Position numbers and translations under genes: made by a program. A DNA stretch of 37,235 nucleotides from an uncultured Pseudomonadales bacterium. Its GTDB lineage: Bacteria; Pseudomonadota; Gammaproteobacteria; Pseudomonadales; Pseudohongiellaceae. The notes under the pieces were generated by a model. The model was not told the origin of the DNA. It made no database searches and worked only from the letters and a program-made list of their open reading frames with translations. The stretch is from the NCBI GenBank assembly GCA_949430125.1, contig CASQMQ010000022.1, positions 1-37,235 of the forward strand. Reading direction: 5' to 3'. Positions 8,194 through 17,013 of this stretch are shown here, piece after piece; the stretch's first letter is position 1, and each line of letters opens with the position of its first letter.

Positions 8194-9126
8194 TTAGAGT
8201 GGGAGTCGCACACCTTCAGCTGCAAGATTGAATCCCTGCGATCGAACAAACCTACTCTCTTCACTCTCAGCATTCAGTAGGGGATTGGTATGGTTAAAAT
8301 GTATGAACCAAACCTTAGCGCGTTCTTCACTTGATAATTCGCTCAGCGCGCTCATGCTTTCCGAAACGAAGGGATGCGGAATCTGAGACATGTCGCGACC
8401 GGGCAACTCCTCATCGTCATAGAAAGTCGCATCGATCAGTGCATAGTCCACAGATCTCACCAGCTCGGCGAGGTCTGTATCCCACAACGACCACTTATTG
8501 ATATCTGGAATGAATACAGCGGTCTTATTCGGTCCTGCTATCTCATAGCCCACCGTCTCGGAAAACTCGTCTCTATGGGGAACGAGAAACGGTGTAACGT
8601 TGATTCCGGTAAAGCTCTCTGCCTGCGCCTCCTGCAGCGCCCCGAGTCGAATATTCTCGAACTCGACTAACTGGCTCCATGGACCATTGTTCTTTAGAAA
8701 GCCAAGCATGCGCGGCATGGCGTAGACCGGCTGATTGGAAGCTGACATCGCCTCGTGTCCGAAGAACATCAAGCCGGCATAGTGTCCGATATGAGCATGA
8801 GTCAGAAAAACGCCGGCAAGTCGAAAGTGCTCATTGGGTGCTTCTAGGTCTAACGCATACAATTGCGAAGGAAGATTCGGTGTAGCCTCGAAGAGAAATT
8901 TCTGTCCCGAGTCTGGATTGATAACAGCAATCGATGTTGCTCCTCTACGTAAGCTAGGATCAATCCAGCCAGGCAGGCAATGTTCTTCATAGCAACCTAT
9001 CTGTGGGTAACCAGCATCCTGTGCAACACCGAGTATGTAGATGTAAGGCTCGTCGGTCTGCGCTATGGCAACACCGCCATATAATACTGAGATGAAGACA
9101 GTGATAATTTTGGCAAGAGGTTTCAT
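8194..9126 (-). CDS. Secreted PqqB-like metallo-beta-lactamase-fold hydrolase
   Basis: This encodes 310 residues with a signal peptide (cleavage near AIA-QT, residue 22). The mature protein begins YIYILGVAQDAGYPQIGC, which strongly resembles the opening of PqqB (coenzyme PQQ biosynthesis protein B), including the Cys pair (C44 and C49). The metal motif is HAHIGH within FLTHAHIGHYAGL, so the usual Asp of HxHxDH is Gly. VPHRDE, FIPDINKW and HFNHTNPL supply further candidate ligands. PqqB itself is cytosolic and has no leader, so this is probably a periplasmic relative. It overlaps the preceding membrane-protein gene by 4 nt (ATGA), hence is translationally coupled. Two PQQ-type enzymes lie 2 kb upstream, but a role in their cofactor supply is only inference. 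Confidence 0.8.
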   Translation of the reverse strand: MKPLAKIITVFISVLYGGVAIAQTDEPYIYILGVAQDAGYPQIGCYEEHCLPGWIDPSLRRGATSIAVINPDSGQKFLFEATPNLPSQLYALDLEAPNEHFRLAGVFLTHAHIGHYAGLMFFGHEAMSASNQPVYAMPRMLGFLKNNGPWSQLVEFENIRLGALQEAQAESFTGINVTPFLVPHRDEFSETVGYEIAGPNKTAVFIPDINKWSLWDTDLAELVRSVDYALIDATFYDDEELPGRDMSQIPHPFVSESMSALSELSSEERAKVWFIHFNHTNPLLNAESEESRFVRSQGFNLAAEGVRLPL

Positions 9127-9569
9127 TGGGACTCGGCAGTTTCAGCTGCTTTTTCTGCTGGCTTGAAATAGCTCGTTCTCCACAGTGCAACGGCTAAAGC
9201 AAGAAAGGGGATGGCAACCATCAGGCCGGTTGTTACTCCGCCGCCTCGCGCATCGAGAAAGCTCCAAACAGCCATGCCTGCTGCAATCTGTGCAGTGTAC
9301 AGAGCGGCCCATGGGAACATCCATGTACGCATTTTCCAAAATCCCCAGAAGCCCGCGCCGTAAACGTACCAGTGCAGTAAGCCGCCGGCCTTGGCAGCCC
9401 ATCCTGTAAAGAGTAGACCGAACCACACCTCTTGATCCTCAGACAGAGGCTTTAAGAGAACATCCCAGGGTAAATAAATGAACGTCATATACGCACAGAA
9501 CAGCATCAGTGCATTCATCCAGTGGGGGCGAGTCTTGAGGTTGGCTAGTAAGGAGTTCAAGAGTTGCAT
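9123..9569 (-). CDS. Small integral membrane protein, unknown function
   Basis: This encodes 148 residues from the ATG at 9569. A TTG 12 nt further upstream opens the same frame, but a GGTGA site 5 nt before the ATG favours the shorter form. There are about four membrane segments (ALMLFCAYMTFIYLPW, VWFGLLFTGWAAKAGGLLHW, FPWAALYTAQIAAGMAVW, GLMVAIPFLALAVALW), rich in Trp and Gly. The C-terminus is short and charged, with KPAEKAAETAE. No family is recognised. The start lies 2 nt after the MOSC gene's stop, and the stop overlaps the PqqB-like gene by 4 nt, so the three form one operon. Confidence 0.72.
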   Translation of the reverse strand: MQLLNSLLANLKTRPHWMNALMLFCAYMTFIYLPWDVLLKPLSEDQEVWFGLLFTGWAAKAGGLLHWYVYGAGFWGFWKMRTWMFPWAALYTAQIAAGMAVWSFLDARGGGVTTGLMVAIPFLALAVALWRTSYFKPAEKAAETAESQ

Positions 9570-9570
9570 G

Positions 9571-10044
9571 TTAGTCACCAATCAATGTGATTGTGTCGCC
9601 GACTTTCAAATCGCCGTCTTCTAGAATAATCGCTCGCAGGCCGGCCTTCTCCTTCATCTCTGGTAGAACCGAACGATGGACGGTGGCGGCAAGAAAGACG
9701 CAGGGATCGCAGTCTTCAATGCCCTGACATAACGCGCTGCCTAGTTTAAATTGTCTACCAATCAGTTCGCGGAGATCGATGCCGCTGGTTAATACATTGC
9801 GTCGAAAATCCGCGTAGTCTATCTCGGCATTGTTGCGCTCTAGAAAGCCAGCGAGCTCTTCCTTGGAGATCACGCTGATGTGATTCGATGGCACTTGATC
9901 TCCCACGGCTAGAAATTCCAAGGCACGCTCGTGATAGCGATCGCCGACTATGCCTTTTCCGGCCTCGAGTTTCGCAGCCTCTATTTCGTGCGGCTGTTCG
10001 CGCCGCGTTTTTGTTATGAAGATGTTTTCTACTGTAGGGTTCAT
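9571..10044 (-). CDS. MOSC domain protein
   Basis: This encodes 157 residues, cytosolic. The MOSC (molybdenum cofactor sulfurase C-terminal) fold is indicated by GKGIVGDRYH (about 29-38), ISVISKEEL, the RRNVLTSGIDLRELIGRQF block, and GIEDCDPC with the cysteine that in this family is thought to bind persulfide or the Mo cofactor. The length suits a stand-alone MOSC protein of the YiiM type. Such proteins are implicated in sulfur transfer or Mo-cofactor chemistry, but the substrate here is unknown. It is the first gene of a three-gene operon with the membrane protein and the secreted PqqB-like hydrolase. Confidence 0.85.
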   Translation of the reverse strand: MNPTVENIFITKTRREQPHEIEAAKLEAGKGIVGDRYHERALEFLAVGDQVPSNHISVISKEELAGFLERNNAEIDYADFRRNVLTSGIDLRELIGRQFKLGSALCQGIEDCDPCVFLAATVHRSVLPEMKEKAGLRAIILEDGDLKVGDTITLIGD

Positions 10045-10257
10045 GTTAATTAATTCTCTGTAGCGTAATTTAAAAAACTAGTTATTAGTCTCCATGCCCA
10101 GATCACCTAGCAATGTAGTTGCTATGATTACGCTCTTATGCTCGCAAAATAAACAATCACAACGATTGAGTACTTTTGGATCCTTTCTACTTTTGCGCCG
10201 AATTCGACCGATCCACAATGACATTTGCCTTTAAGTTTTTACACTATTTTTAGCTGA

Positions 10258-10683
10258 CTAATCCGATAGTAGAGCCATAACGGCGCCGGCTGGGTCTTTG
10301 ATCACGCAAAAATTGCTACCGCCCATTCTGCGTGGCCCATCCAACACTTCGCCGCCCATTTTTTTGCATCGCTCTGCGCTGTCTGCCACGCTTTCCACTC
10401 GAACATAGATTAACCACTGACTGGGTATATTGTCATTGTTGCTACGAGAATGACACACGCCGGCAATTGTATCTTCAGTCCCCGGTAAGTTTAGATTAAA
10501 GTCACTGTAGGAGCCCATGTCGACATCGTTGCTGGACCAGCCTACCACTGAGGTATAGAATTTTTGTAGCTGTCCGGCATCTGGAACAGTTAGGTCCATC
10601 CACTCGACCTTACCGACATTCGACGGTTTCTCTTCAGTAACTGTCTTAGGCTCTTCTGCTGTTTTTTCTGCTTCATCAACCAT
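10258..10683 (-). CDS. VOC family (glyoxalase/bleomycin-resistance fold) protein
   Basis: This encodes 141 residues. A charged, Glu/Lys-rich N-terminal tail of about 25 residues precedes one VOC module: VEWMDLTVPDAGQLQKFYTS, then VVGWSSNDVDMG, the second betaalphabetabetabeta half WLIYVRVESVADSAERCKKM and the terminal strand VIKDPAGAVMALL. The sequence resembles the VOC group often labelled as a glyoxalase-like or hydroxylase-related protein. A metal triad is not certain because the usual H/E positions are not all clear. No substrate is proposed. It lies just upstream of the MOSC operon, separated by about 210 nt. Confidence 0.82.
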   Translation of the reverse strand: MVDEAEKTAEEPKTVTEEKPSNVGKVEWMDLTVPDAGQLQKFYTSVVGWSSNDVDMGSYSDFNLNLPGTEDTIAGVCHSRSNNDNIPSQWLIYVRVESVADSAERCKKMGGEVLDGPRRMGGSNFCVIKDPAGAVMALLSD

Positions 10684-10746
10684 AGGTTATTTATTCCTTA
10701 AGAGAGAATTTTCGTGAATTTTCTTTGGTGATCTGGCTAGGCGCAC

Positions 10747-11031
10747 CTACATTGACCCGGCATTTCTCATGCCAATAGTTTCCGATGTCTTTATTGTCCC
10801 GCGTTCATTCTGTGCCAGATGAGTAGCCGTCTCGTTCCCGCTTCCGGTGATGTTTAGCCACGCGATACGGTTAGTGAAAAGCACTCGCAGACTATCCCAA
10901 CCCTTGGGTGAAACATTGATGGTGCCATCGTTTGCCGCGGTACCGACAAAGAAAAGTTTCTGCTGCTTAATAAAGGTAATATGTTGTTTTTCTAGTTCAT
11001 CATAACGACGACCCCTAGGTGATAGGTCCTG
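10747..11031 (-). pseudogene. Remnant of a PNPOx-like (pyridoxamine phosphate oxidase family) flavoprotein
   Basis: Between the VOC and quinoprotein genes the minus strand holds about 90 open codons without an in-frame ATG upstream of the similarity. The translation reads GRRYDELEKQ, then FIKQQKLFFVGTAANDGTIN, VSPKGWDSLRVLF and WLNITGSGNETATHLAQN. This is the unmistakable N-terminal half of the PNPOx-like family whose intact members are about 180-200 residues. Similarity ends at about NERGTIKTSE, followed by a stop. The C-terminal half and the start codon are missing, so this is a decayed gene. The frame itself is unbroken across the conserved block. Confidence 0.75.
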
Positions 11032-11108
11032 TTACTGGATCGCGAAAAAGTTAGTAGGGCGATAATTCAATCTGAGCGTGGCTTACTCGAATTGTTTGCT
11101 AACTGATC

Positions 11109-13214
11109 TTAGTCCGAAAGACTAAAAACGTACAGTGCGTTGCCATTGCCCGGATGCCTGATATCCGGCGCAACAACTCGTGGGACAGTCCGTGGACTAA
11201 CTCCGCGCGCACCCATTGCGGTAGTCACTGCAATATACTGCTTTCCGTCTATGGCAAAGCTAACAGGGTGACCCTGCACTGATGTGCCAAGCCGTGTCTC
11301 CCAGAGTATCTCACCATTACGCGCATCGAAGGCTCGGAAGCGCCGATCGAGGTCGCCGACGAACACAAGGTTTCCCGCTGTGGATATAGTTCCTGTCAAG
11401 AAAGCCGCTCGTTGTTCGTAACTCCAGACCTCTTCCATAGAATCTACGTTATATGCTGCGAGTTTGCCCATATTACCGTCTGAACCTGGCATTTCGAACC
11501 AGCGGCGATTTGCCGCTGTGCCACCGGCACCCTGCACAAGCGGCACTTCTCGTGCCGATATTTCCAAGCAAGACTGACTCAGAGGAATAATCAGATTCGC
11601 GCTAGGTTCGTGATAGGTCATGGAGTGCCAGTCTTTTCCACCGGCTGTGCTCGGGCAAACGCTTATCCATTCGTCCAGTTGCGCATTGGCAATGTCGTCA
11701 CGATAGGTTACAGCCCCAGTCACAGAGTCTATGTTAGTGAACGCGTTCTGGAAGATAGTCTCCAGATGGGAGATGAACTCACCACTCACTCTATCGTGCT
11801 TCCACAGAATGCCGTGCTTGCCGATTGAGAAAACGAGTTTGTCATCGCCACGGTCAATCAGGACACGTTCGAACACCTCGTCAAGATCCAGCGCCTCGGC
11901 GGGCACGTGCTGAAAAAACCAATCGAGAGAGCCGTCATCTACATTGATGGCTACGGTGGAATTGGTGAATAGACCGGTATCGAAGATGGAGAGATTTCGA
12001 CTGGCCGGCATCCATGGTTTTTGCTGTGCGGTTCCCCAATAGGTGATTTTTAGCTCAGGATCGTAACTTCCTGTAATCCAAGTTTCGCCGCCCGCACGAA
12101 ATATGTCATCTATGTTGCCCCAAGTATCACCGCCAGAATCACCACTTTTGGCTATGGTGTTGAAGCGCCATAGCACCTCACCATTGTCTGCATCTACTGC
12201 GCTGATATAGCAGTCTTCCTCGATGTAGCGAGAGCAACCTAACAGGCCTTGGATGATTTTACCGTCGGCTACTATAGGCCCGCTGGAATTCCCGAAGCCC
12301 TTGCTGCCATCGGCGATTTCTGTTTCCCAAACCGGCTCGCCTGTACGTGCATCGAGTGCCAACAATCGAGCATCGGTTGTGGCGTGAATAATCTTATCCT
12401 CATAGATCGCGATGTTGCGCATGTCCTCGCTATCCTCAGGACCCGCGTGATGCTCCCAGATTAGCTCGCCAGTCTTCCCATCCAATGCTTGAATTATGTT
12501 GCTAGGATTGATCAGATAGATGGTGCCATCGTATACCAGCGGCGAAGGCTCCGAGTCGCCATCGTGCATACTCCAGACCCATTCCAGTCGCAGGTCATCC
12601 ACGTTGTCCACATTGATCTGATCGAGAGGACTATAGCTCCAGGCCTGATAGTTGCGGCGCAACATCGGCCAGTCACCGGGAGCCGGGTTGGTGAGCATCG
12701 CATCGGGAATCGGCCGAAAATTTTCGACAGTGCCAGGAAGGATTACACCGGTAGGTGCAATGCTTGCCGGTGGGACAATCAAATTCGCTGCATTGGGAAT
12801 ATTGATCGCTAAGGGGTAATCGGAACTTGCTGTTAGCAGGGGATTGCTGTCGGCGACTCCGCTTCTGCGCATGACGTGAGCAACGATATTGATATAGTCA
12901 TTATCGCTAATAGCAGCATTCTCACCCGGAGGCATGTTCGCTTTGATGTAGTTATAGAAGTCACCCGGCGATTGCATCCCCCAACTTGCAAGAAATGCTT
13001 GCCCGCTTAGTATTGGGCCTAGCGCGCTGCCTTCGAGACTAGCACCATGGCAGGCCGCGCAGTTCGCGGAGTAAGCCCGGACTCCAGCTTCCGCTTGTGA
13101 GCTGAAGCTGGCAACAGAAGTGACTGCACTCTCTCCTTCAATCTCGTTCTCACCGCCGCAGGCAACGAGCAGGCCCAACCCAAGTATTCCTAATGCATGA
13201 TTTCTTAATTTCAT
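11109..13214 (-). CDS. Cytochrome c/PQQ beta-propeller lipoprotein (quinohemoprotein dehydrogenase-like), copy B
   Basis: This encodes 701 residues from the ATG at 13214; a longer frame to 13274 exists, but the lipoprotein signal (LGLGLLVAC) supports the shorter start. Domain order: lipobox Cys19; cytochrome c domain with CAACH (52-56) and the distal Met candidates in NMPPGENA; then an eight-bladed PQQ-type propeller with repeated W-type docking blades such as [35 protein letters not shown] and [12 protein letters not shown]. Heme at the N-terminus, rather than the C-terminus as in quinohemoprotein alcohol dehydrogenases, recalls polyvinyl-alcohol dehydrogenase. Where the methanol/ethanol dehydrogenase family has GTGN and GRD, this protein reads GTAQ and AIN. 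Substrate unknown. The gene lies downstream of a close paralog. Confidence 0.85.
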   Translation of the reverse strand: MKLRNHALGILGLGLLVACGGENEIEGESAVTSVASFSSQAEAGVRAYSANCAACHGASLEGSALGPILSGQAFLASWGMQSPGDFYNYIKANMPPGENAAISDNDYINIVAHVMRRSGVADSNPLLTASSDYPLAINIPNAANLIVPPASIAPTGVILPGTVENFRPIPDAMLTNPAPGDWPMLRRNYQAWSYSPLDQINVDNVDDLRLEWVWSMHDGDSEPSPLVYDGTIYLINPSNIIQALDGKTGELIWEHHAGPEDSEDMRNIAIYEDKIIHATTDARLLALDARTGEPVWETEIADGSKGFGNSSGPIVADGKIIQGLLGCSRYIEEDCYISAVDADNGEVLWRFNTIAKSGDSGGDTWGNIDDIFRAGGETWITGSYDPELKITYWGTAQQKPWMPASRNLSIFDTGLFTNSTVAINVDDGSLDWFFQHVPAEALDLDEVFERVLIDRGDDKLVFSIGKHGILWKHDRVSGEFISHLETIFQNAFTNIDSVTGAVTYRDDIANAQLDEWISVCPSTAGGKDWHSMTYHEPSANLIIPLSQSCLEISAREVPLVQGAGGTAANRRWFEMPGSDGNMGKLAAYNVDSMEEVWSYEQRAAFLTGTISTAGNLVFVGDLDRRFRAFDARNGEILWETRLGTSVQGHPVSFAIDGKQYIAVTTAMGARGVSPRTVPRVVAPDIRHPGNGNALYVFSLSD

Positions 13215-13274
13215 TTTTAGCAATACCCCTTGTGGTTGTAGGCGTTGAACTCTGCTCATGGCGACTAATCGCAT

Positions 13275-15374
13275 CTAGTCAGGAAGAGCAAATACATAGA
13301 CTGCATTTCCCGAACGCGGATACTTGATCTCAGTAAGAATTACACCTGGTACTGCACGCGGGCTAGTTCCACCAAGCGCTGCCGTTACCGCGATATATTG
13401 CTTGCCATCTACAGCGAAGGAAACAGGGTGGCCTTGCACAGACGTTCCTAGTCTAGTTTCCCAAACGATCTCGCCGGTAGTTACATCGAAGGCCTTGAAA
13501 CGTCGATCCAGATCGCCAACGAATACCAGATTGCCACCGGTTGACATCGTGCCAGTATGAAAAGAGGCGCGTTGCTGATGGCTCCACACTTCTTCCATGG
13601 TATCTACATTATAGGCGCCGATCTTGCCGAGGTTGCCATCCGTTCCGGGCATCTCGAAGAATTTACGGCTAGCAGCGAGTCCGCCACCGCCCTGTACTAG
13701 TGCTACTTCCCGCGCCGCGTTCTCTAGACAGGTCTGGCTAAGCGGTGCGATCATGGTTCCAGTAGGAGGATGGTAGGTCATCGAGTGCCAGTCCTTACCA
13801 CCGGCGCTACTTGGACAGGCTGATGTCCACTCGTTTAGCTTCGCATTCTGAATATCTTCTCGATAGGTAACCAGTCCAGTCTCATCGTCGATGTCGGTGA
13901 AGGCATTTTGAAAAACAGTTTCCTTGTAGTCCTGAAATTCACCCGAGACTCTATCGTTCTTCCACAGAATGCCGTACTTGCCTAACGAGAAAACCAATTT
14001 TTCATCGTCACGATTTACCAGAATGCGCTCGAATACTTCATCTAGATCTAGCGCCTCAGCTGGCACGTGTTGGAAGAACCAATCAAGTTCGCCCGTGTCG
14101 GTGCTCACAGCAACAGTCGAATTCGTGAACAGACCCACGTCATTGATCGTCAGGTGGCGACTAACAGGTACCCACGGCTTCTGCTGCGCGGTGCCCCAAT
14201 AAGTAAGCTTGAGGTCAGGATCGTAGCTGCCAGTAATCCATGTCTCGCCACCGGCACGGAACTGGTCGGGCAACTCACCCCAAGTGTCGCCGCCGGGCTC
14301 GCTTGCCTTGGCGATAGTATTGAAGCGCCATTCCAACTCGCCAGTGTTGGCATCGTGTGCGCTTATATAGCAGTCCTCAGGTATGTAGCGAGCACAACCC
14401 GCAAGTCCGAGAATGACCTTGCCATCGGCTACGATGGGCCCGCTGGAATTAGAGAAGCCTTTACTAGCATCGGCAACCTCTGTCTCCCAAACCTGCTCAC
14501 CGGTGCGAGCATCAAGCGCTACCAGGCGCGCATCGGTTGTAGCCTGAATGATCTTGTCGTCGTAGATAGCTATGTTACGCATGTCTTGACGGTTCGCCGG
14601 GCCTGCCCAGTTCTCCCAAATAAGTTCACCAGTAGCAGCGTCGAGAGCCTGAATGACATTGCCCGGGTTAATCAGATACATGATACCGCCATAAACTAGT
14701 GGGGCAGGTTCAGAATCGCCCTCATGCATATTCCAAACCCATTCAAGAGTCATGCCGCCGACGTTGTCGGTATTGATTTGACTCAGTGGGCTGTAACTGT
14801 GGCCGTAGTAGTTGCGGCGGTGCATAGGCCAATCGGCCGGATCTGGGTTCTCCAGCATGGCATCATTAACAGGAGTGAAGTTCTCTACGGTACCTGCGAT
14901 TGTTATGCCTTGCGGAGGCTCAGGCTCGGGGCGTGAGCGTCGTTCAACAACCTGCGAGATATTACCTGCAATTTCAAAATCTGTGCTAGCGGTTAGTGCG
15001 TCAGTAATTGCGTCTACACCATTGGAGGACAATATATGCGCGACAATATTGATGTAATCCTCATCGCTTATACCGTCGTTCCCGCCTGGAGGCATATTCG
15101 CTTGAATATTGTTCAATAACAGAGCTGGGGTCTGTGTACCCCATCGCTGCAGAAATGAGTTGCCGGAAAGTATCGGGCCCAGTGTCGTGCCTTCTAGACT
15201 CGCGCCATGGCAGGCAGCGCAATTGCTGGCAAATGAGGCCGCTCCCTCCTCCGCCTGCGAATTAAACGCCACAGAGGCTGCAGGCGCCGCGCTCTCTCCA
15301 CCGCAAGCAGCGAGTAGCAAAGCTAAGGCGGATGCGGAAAGTGCGCGAGTAGTGTTCTTATTGATTAATTTCAT
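13275..15374 (-). CDS. Cytochrome c/PQQ beta-propeller lipoprotein (quinohemoprotein dehydrogenase-like), copy A
   Basis: This encodes 699 residues from the ATG at 15374, chosen for the GAGG site 6 nt upstream; a TTG at 15386 in the same frame is less likely. There is a lipobox LLLAAC (Cys24), then a cytochrome c domain with CAACH (52-56), then the propeller with the repeats [37 protein letters not shown] and AFDVTTGEIVWE. It is very similar to the downstream copy over the whole length (shared [38 protein letters not shown]). The cytochrome could pass electrons from the propeller to the respiratory chain at the periplasmic face. It lies 12 nt after the CHRD gene and about 60 nt before copy B, so all three are likely co-transcribed. 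Confidence 0.85.
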   Translation of the reverse strand: MKLINKNTTRALSASALALLLAACGGESAAPAASVAFNSQAEEGAASFASNCAACHGASLEGTTLGPILSGNSFLQRWGTQTPALLLNNIQANMPPGGNDGISDEDYINIVAHILSSNGVDAITDALTASTDFEIAGNISQVVERRSRPEPEPPQGITIAGTVENFTPVNDAMLENPDPADWPMHRRNYYGHSYSPLSQINTDNVGGMTLEWVWNMHEGDSEPAPLVYGGIMYLINPGNVIQALDAATGELIWENWAGPANRQDMRNIAIYDDKIIQATTDARLVALDARTGEQVWETEVADASKGFSNSSGPIVADGKVILGLAGCARYIPEDCYISAHDANTGELEWRFNTIAKASEPGGDTWGELPDQFRAGGETWITGSYDPDLKLTYWGTAQQKPWVPVSRHLTINDVGLFTNSTVAVSTDTGELDWFFQHVPAEALDLDEVFERILVNRDDEKLVFSLGKYGILWKNDRVSGEFQDYKETVFQNAFTDIDDETGLVTYREDIQNAKLNEWTSACPSSAGGKDWHSMTYHPPTGTMIAPLSQTCLENAAREVALVQGGGGLAASRKFFEMPGTDGNLGKIGAYNVDTMEEVWSHQQRASFHTGTMSTGGNLVFVGDLDRRFKAFDVTTGEIVWETRLGTSVQGHPVSFAVDGKQYIAVTAALGGTSPRAVPGVILTEIKYPRSGNAVYVFALPD

Positions 15375-15386
15375 GCTAAACCTCAA

Positions 15387-15839
15387 TTAATTTCTGGCAA
15401 AAACCCAACCGCGTAACTCGCCGGGAGGATTTGTTTCGCTGTGCACTTGGATATACAGCTCGTTATTACGCAGTGCCGTGACCTGCTCATCGCTGAGCTC
15501 CAATATCGCGCTGATCTCGCCTCCAGTCATCTTTGTCACTTCGAGCTGATGTACGACAGGGCCGGGTTGAGCTGGCGGGCCATTGTGCACATGAGCCATG
15601 GTAGCCGCCGAGTTCATGCCAGCGAAATCGCCGGTGACTGTGAGGGTATTTCCGTTAAGAGTCAGAATTACTTCGCCCTCGCCAGTTATCGTAGTAACTG
15701 TCTGTGGTGTGGTGGGCATTGGTGAGAGTCTTGCCCGAAAGGTTTCCGACTGTGCCACTGCACTTACAGAAAAAATCAATGCAAGTGTGCAAGTTATGGA
15801 TGTTACAAGTATGGAAAAAGTCTTGTGGCCGAGTTTCAT
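15387..15839 (-). CDS. Secreted CHRD domain protein
   Basis: This encodes 150 residues with a signal peptide (cleavage near VAQ, residue 30) and a single CHRD domain: FRARLSPMPTTPQ at the start, GEVILTLNGNTLTVTGDFAG, the AHVHNGPPAQPGPVV core and the closing ELYIQVHSETNPPGELRGW, all diagnostic. CHRD domains were named from chordin; bacterial copies are extracytoplasmic and of unknown function. A strong AAGAGGT ribosome site stands 3 nt before the ATG. First gene of the probable three-gene operon with the two quinoprotein lipoproteins. Confidence 0.88.
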   Translation of the reverse strand: MKLGHKTFSILVTSITCTLALIFSVSAVAQSETFRARLSPMPTTPQTVTTITGEGEVILTLNGNTLTVTGDFAGMNSAATMAHVHNGPPAQPGPVVHQLEVTKMTGGEISAILELSDEQVTALRNNELYIQVHSETNPPGELRGWVFARN

Positions 15840-16167
15840 AGTTACCTCTTGGCGCGTTTATTTTTATAGGGCTAGTGCTAGCAGTTAGATTAACTAAGGT
15901 TAGTAATAGAAATTACCATTAACTGAGGGAAATAGGAACGTATGACCGCTGTCTTGGGGCTGCGCGCTTATAAAGCGACTCTGTTTAAAGGTAGATAAAA
16001 GATGAATTTCAGAAAATGACGCCATCGGATATAAGAAATAAAATAGAAGATCGAACTAAACAACGCTGGCCGCTACCTTGTCAAAGTAGTGGCAGTCAAT
16101 AGTGAAAAGCATAGCGCTATATATGGTGCAATAGTGGCAATTAACTTTCCCATGGAACTCTCCTAGA
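15840..16167. other. Upstream region of the CHRD/quinoprotein operon
   Basis: This stretch of 328 bases is without a gene. It holds the promoter of the minus-strand operon. A minus-strand TATAAA (within 15862-15870) could be the -10, with no clear -35. Palindromic and repeated elements at 15871-15928 are listed separately. The remainder to 16167 shows nothing I can identify. Confidence 0.35.
15871..15928. promoter_or_regulatory. Palindrome plus spaced direct repeats upstream of CHRD operon
   Basis: GCTAGTGCTAGC (15871-15882) is a perfect 12-bp palindrome, read with a two-base centre. TTAACTAAGG (15890-15899) and TTAACTGAGG (15919-15928) are direct repeats 29 bp apart start to start, close to three helical turns. 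The position about 30-90 bp before the operon start fits operator or activator sites. No known regulator motif is recognised. Confidence 0.3.
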
Positions 16168-16437
16168 TTAACCTGATTGTGATGGAGCTTCGCCACCCAC
16201 TTCAAACTTTATCCCAATTCGTGGCAGGACCATTACTGATAGAATTTTGCTGTTTTTGCGTGCCCGGCTGAGTGCGGTAACAAATCTTCGCATATCGGCT
16301 CGATTTCTTTTCACTCTGCTAATTGCAGGTCGGGAAATGTCGTAAGTTCCGCATTTTTTGCAGCTCAGAAGCAGTCGATTTCCTGCATCCATTTCTTTGC
16401 TCTCAACTTCAATACTACAACTAATACACTCAGCCAT
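16168..16437 (-). CDS. Small zinc-ribbon-like protein, unknown
   Basis: This encodes 89 residues. Two CxxC pairs (C4-C7 and C26-C29, within AECISC and LSCKKCGTYDIS) have the spacing of a zinc ribbon or rubredoxin-like knuckle. A basic helix (VKRNRADMRRFVTALSRARK) follows, which could bind nucleic acid. The C-terminus is uncharacteristic. No family is recognised and no neighbour explains it. It is isolated in a gene-poor stretch with other small minus-strand ORFs. Confidence 0.55.
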   Translation of the reverse strand: MAECISCSIEVESKEMDAGNRLLLSCKKCGTYDISRPAISRVKRNRADMRRFVTALSRARKNSKILSVMVLPRIGIKFEVGGEAPSQSG

Positions 16438-16699
16438 TTCTAATACTCATTATGCGCACGTAGTGCTTGTGTGTTGATTATGTGTTGTATTCTACTCAAT
16501 TATCGACAATCTAAGTACTACAGAAACACTGATTTCGCCTTCCTCAATCGTAAACTCCGACTGACCGAATGATCTAGGGGTACTGATTTTCCAGTAAAAG
16601 CGTATACATGATTGCATTCGTAAAAGGTATTATCGCGTAATTAAGAGAGGCCGCTAGCGTGAATTCGTCTATTTCCATAGGCTCGAATAGCATAGAGAG

Positions 16700-16882
16700 C
16701 TAGTATTTCCCAAAGTCATGAGCTATTGGCTTGCCGAATTCTATGGGTGTTGAAGTCCGAATAAGCCATGAACTCCCGTTAACTTCATAAAATGTGCGCA
16801 TTGCCGTTGAATCATTAGTCGTAGCGGCAGACGTAAAAATCATGCCTATAAATATAGCGTTTAGTAGAAGCCCAAATCTCAT
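16700..16882 (-). CDS. Possible small secreted peptide
   Basis: This encodes 60 residues with a signal-peptide-like N-terminus (MRFGLLLNAIFIGMIFTSAA) and a short mature part. There is no ribosome-binding site of note and no recognised family. It lies among other small minus-strand frames. It could be a chance ORF or the remains of a larger gene. Confidence 0.25.
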   Translation of the reverse strand: MRFGLLLNAIFIGMIFTSAATTNDSTAMRTFYEVNGSSWLIRTSTPIEFGKPIAHDFGKY

Positions 16883-17013
16883 AGACTAAAAAAAGAGACA
16901 AGTTTGTATCCCAAGACACAGAGCGCCTGAACAATGAGACGTATGGCCAAGAGGGGACAAAAGGCGTTAGTGTGCGTTGAATTTGGATCGAGTCTCTCTG
17001 TTCTTTTAGATTA

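Noticed and set aside
11109-11130. Intrinsic terminator after quinoprotein copy B
   Set aside because: A small TTAGTC/GACTAA hairpin covers the stop codon but has no following T-run.
14067-14699. 210-residue plus-strand open frame inside the quinoprotein copy A
   Set aside because: It lies fully antisense to a well-supported gene and shows no family likeness or ribosome site.
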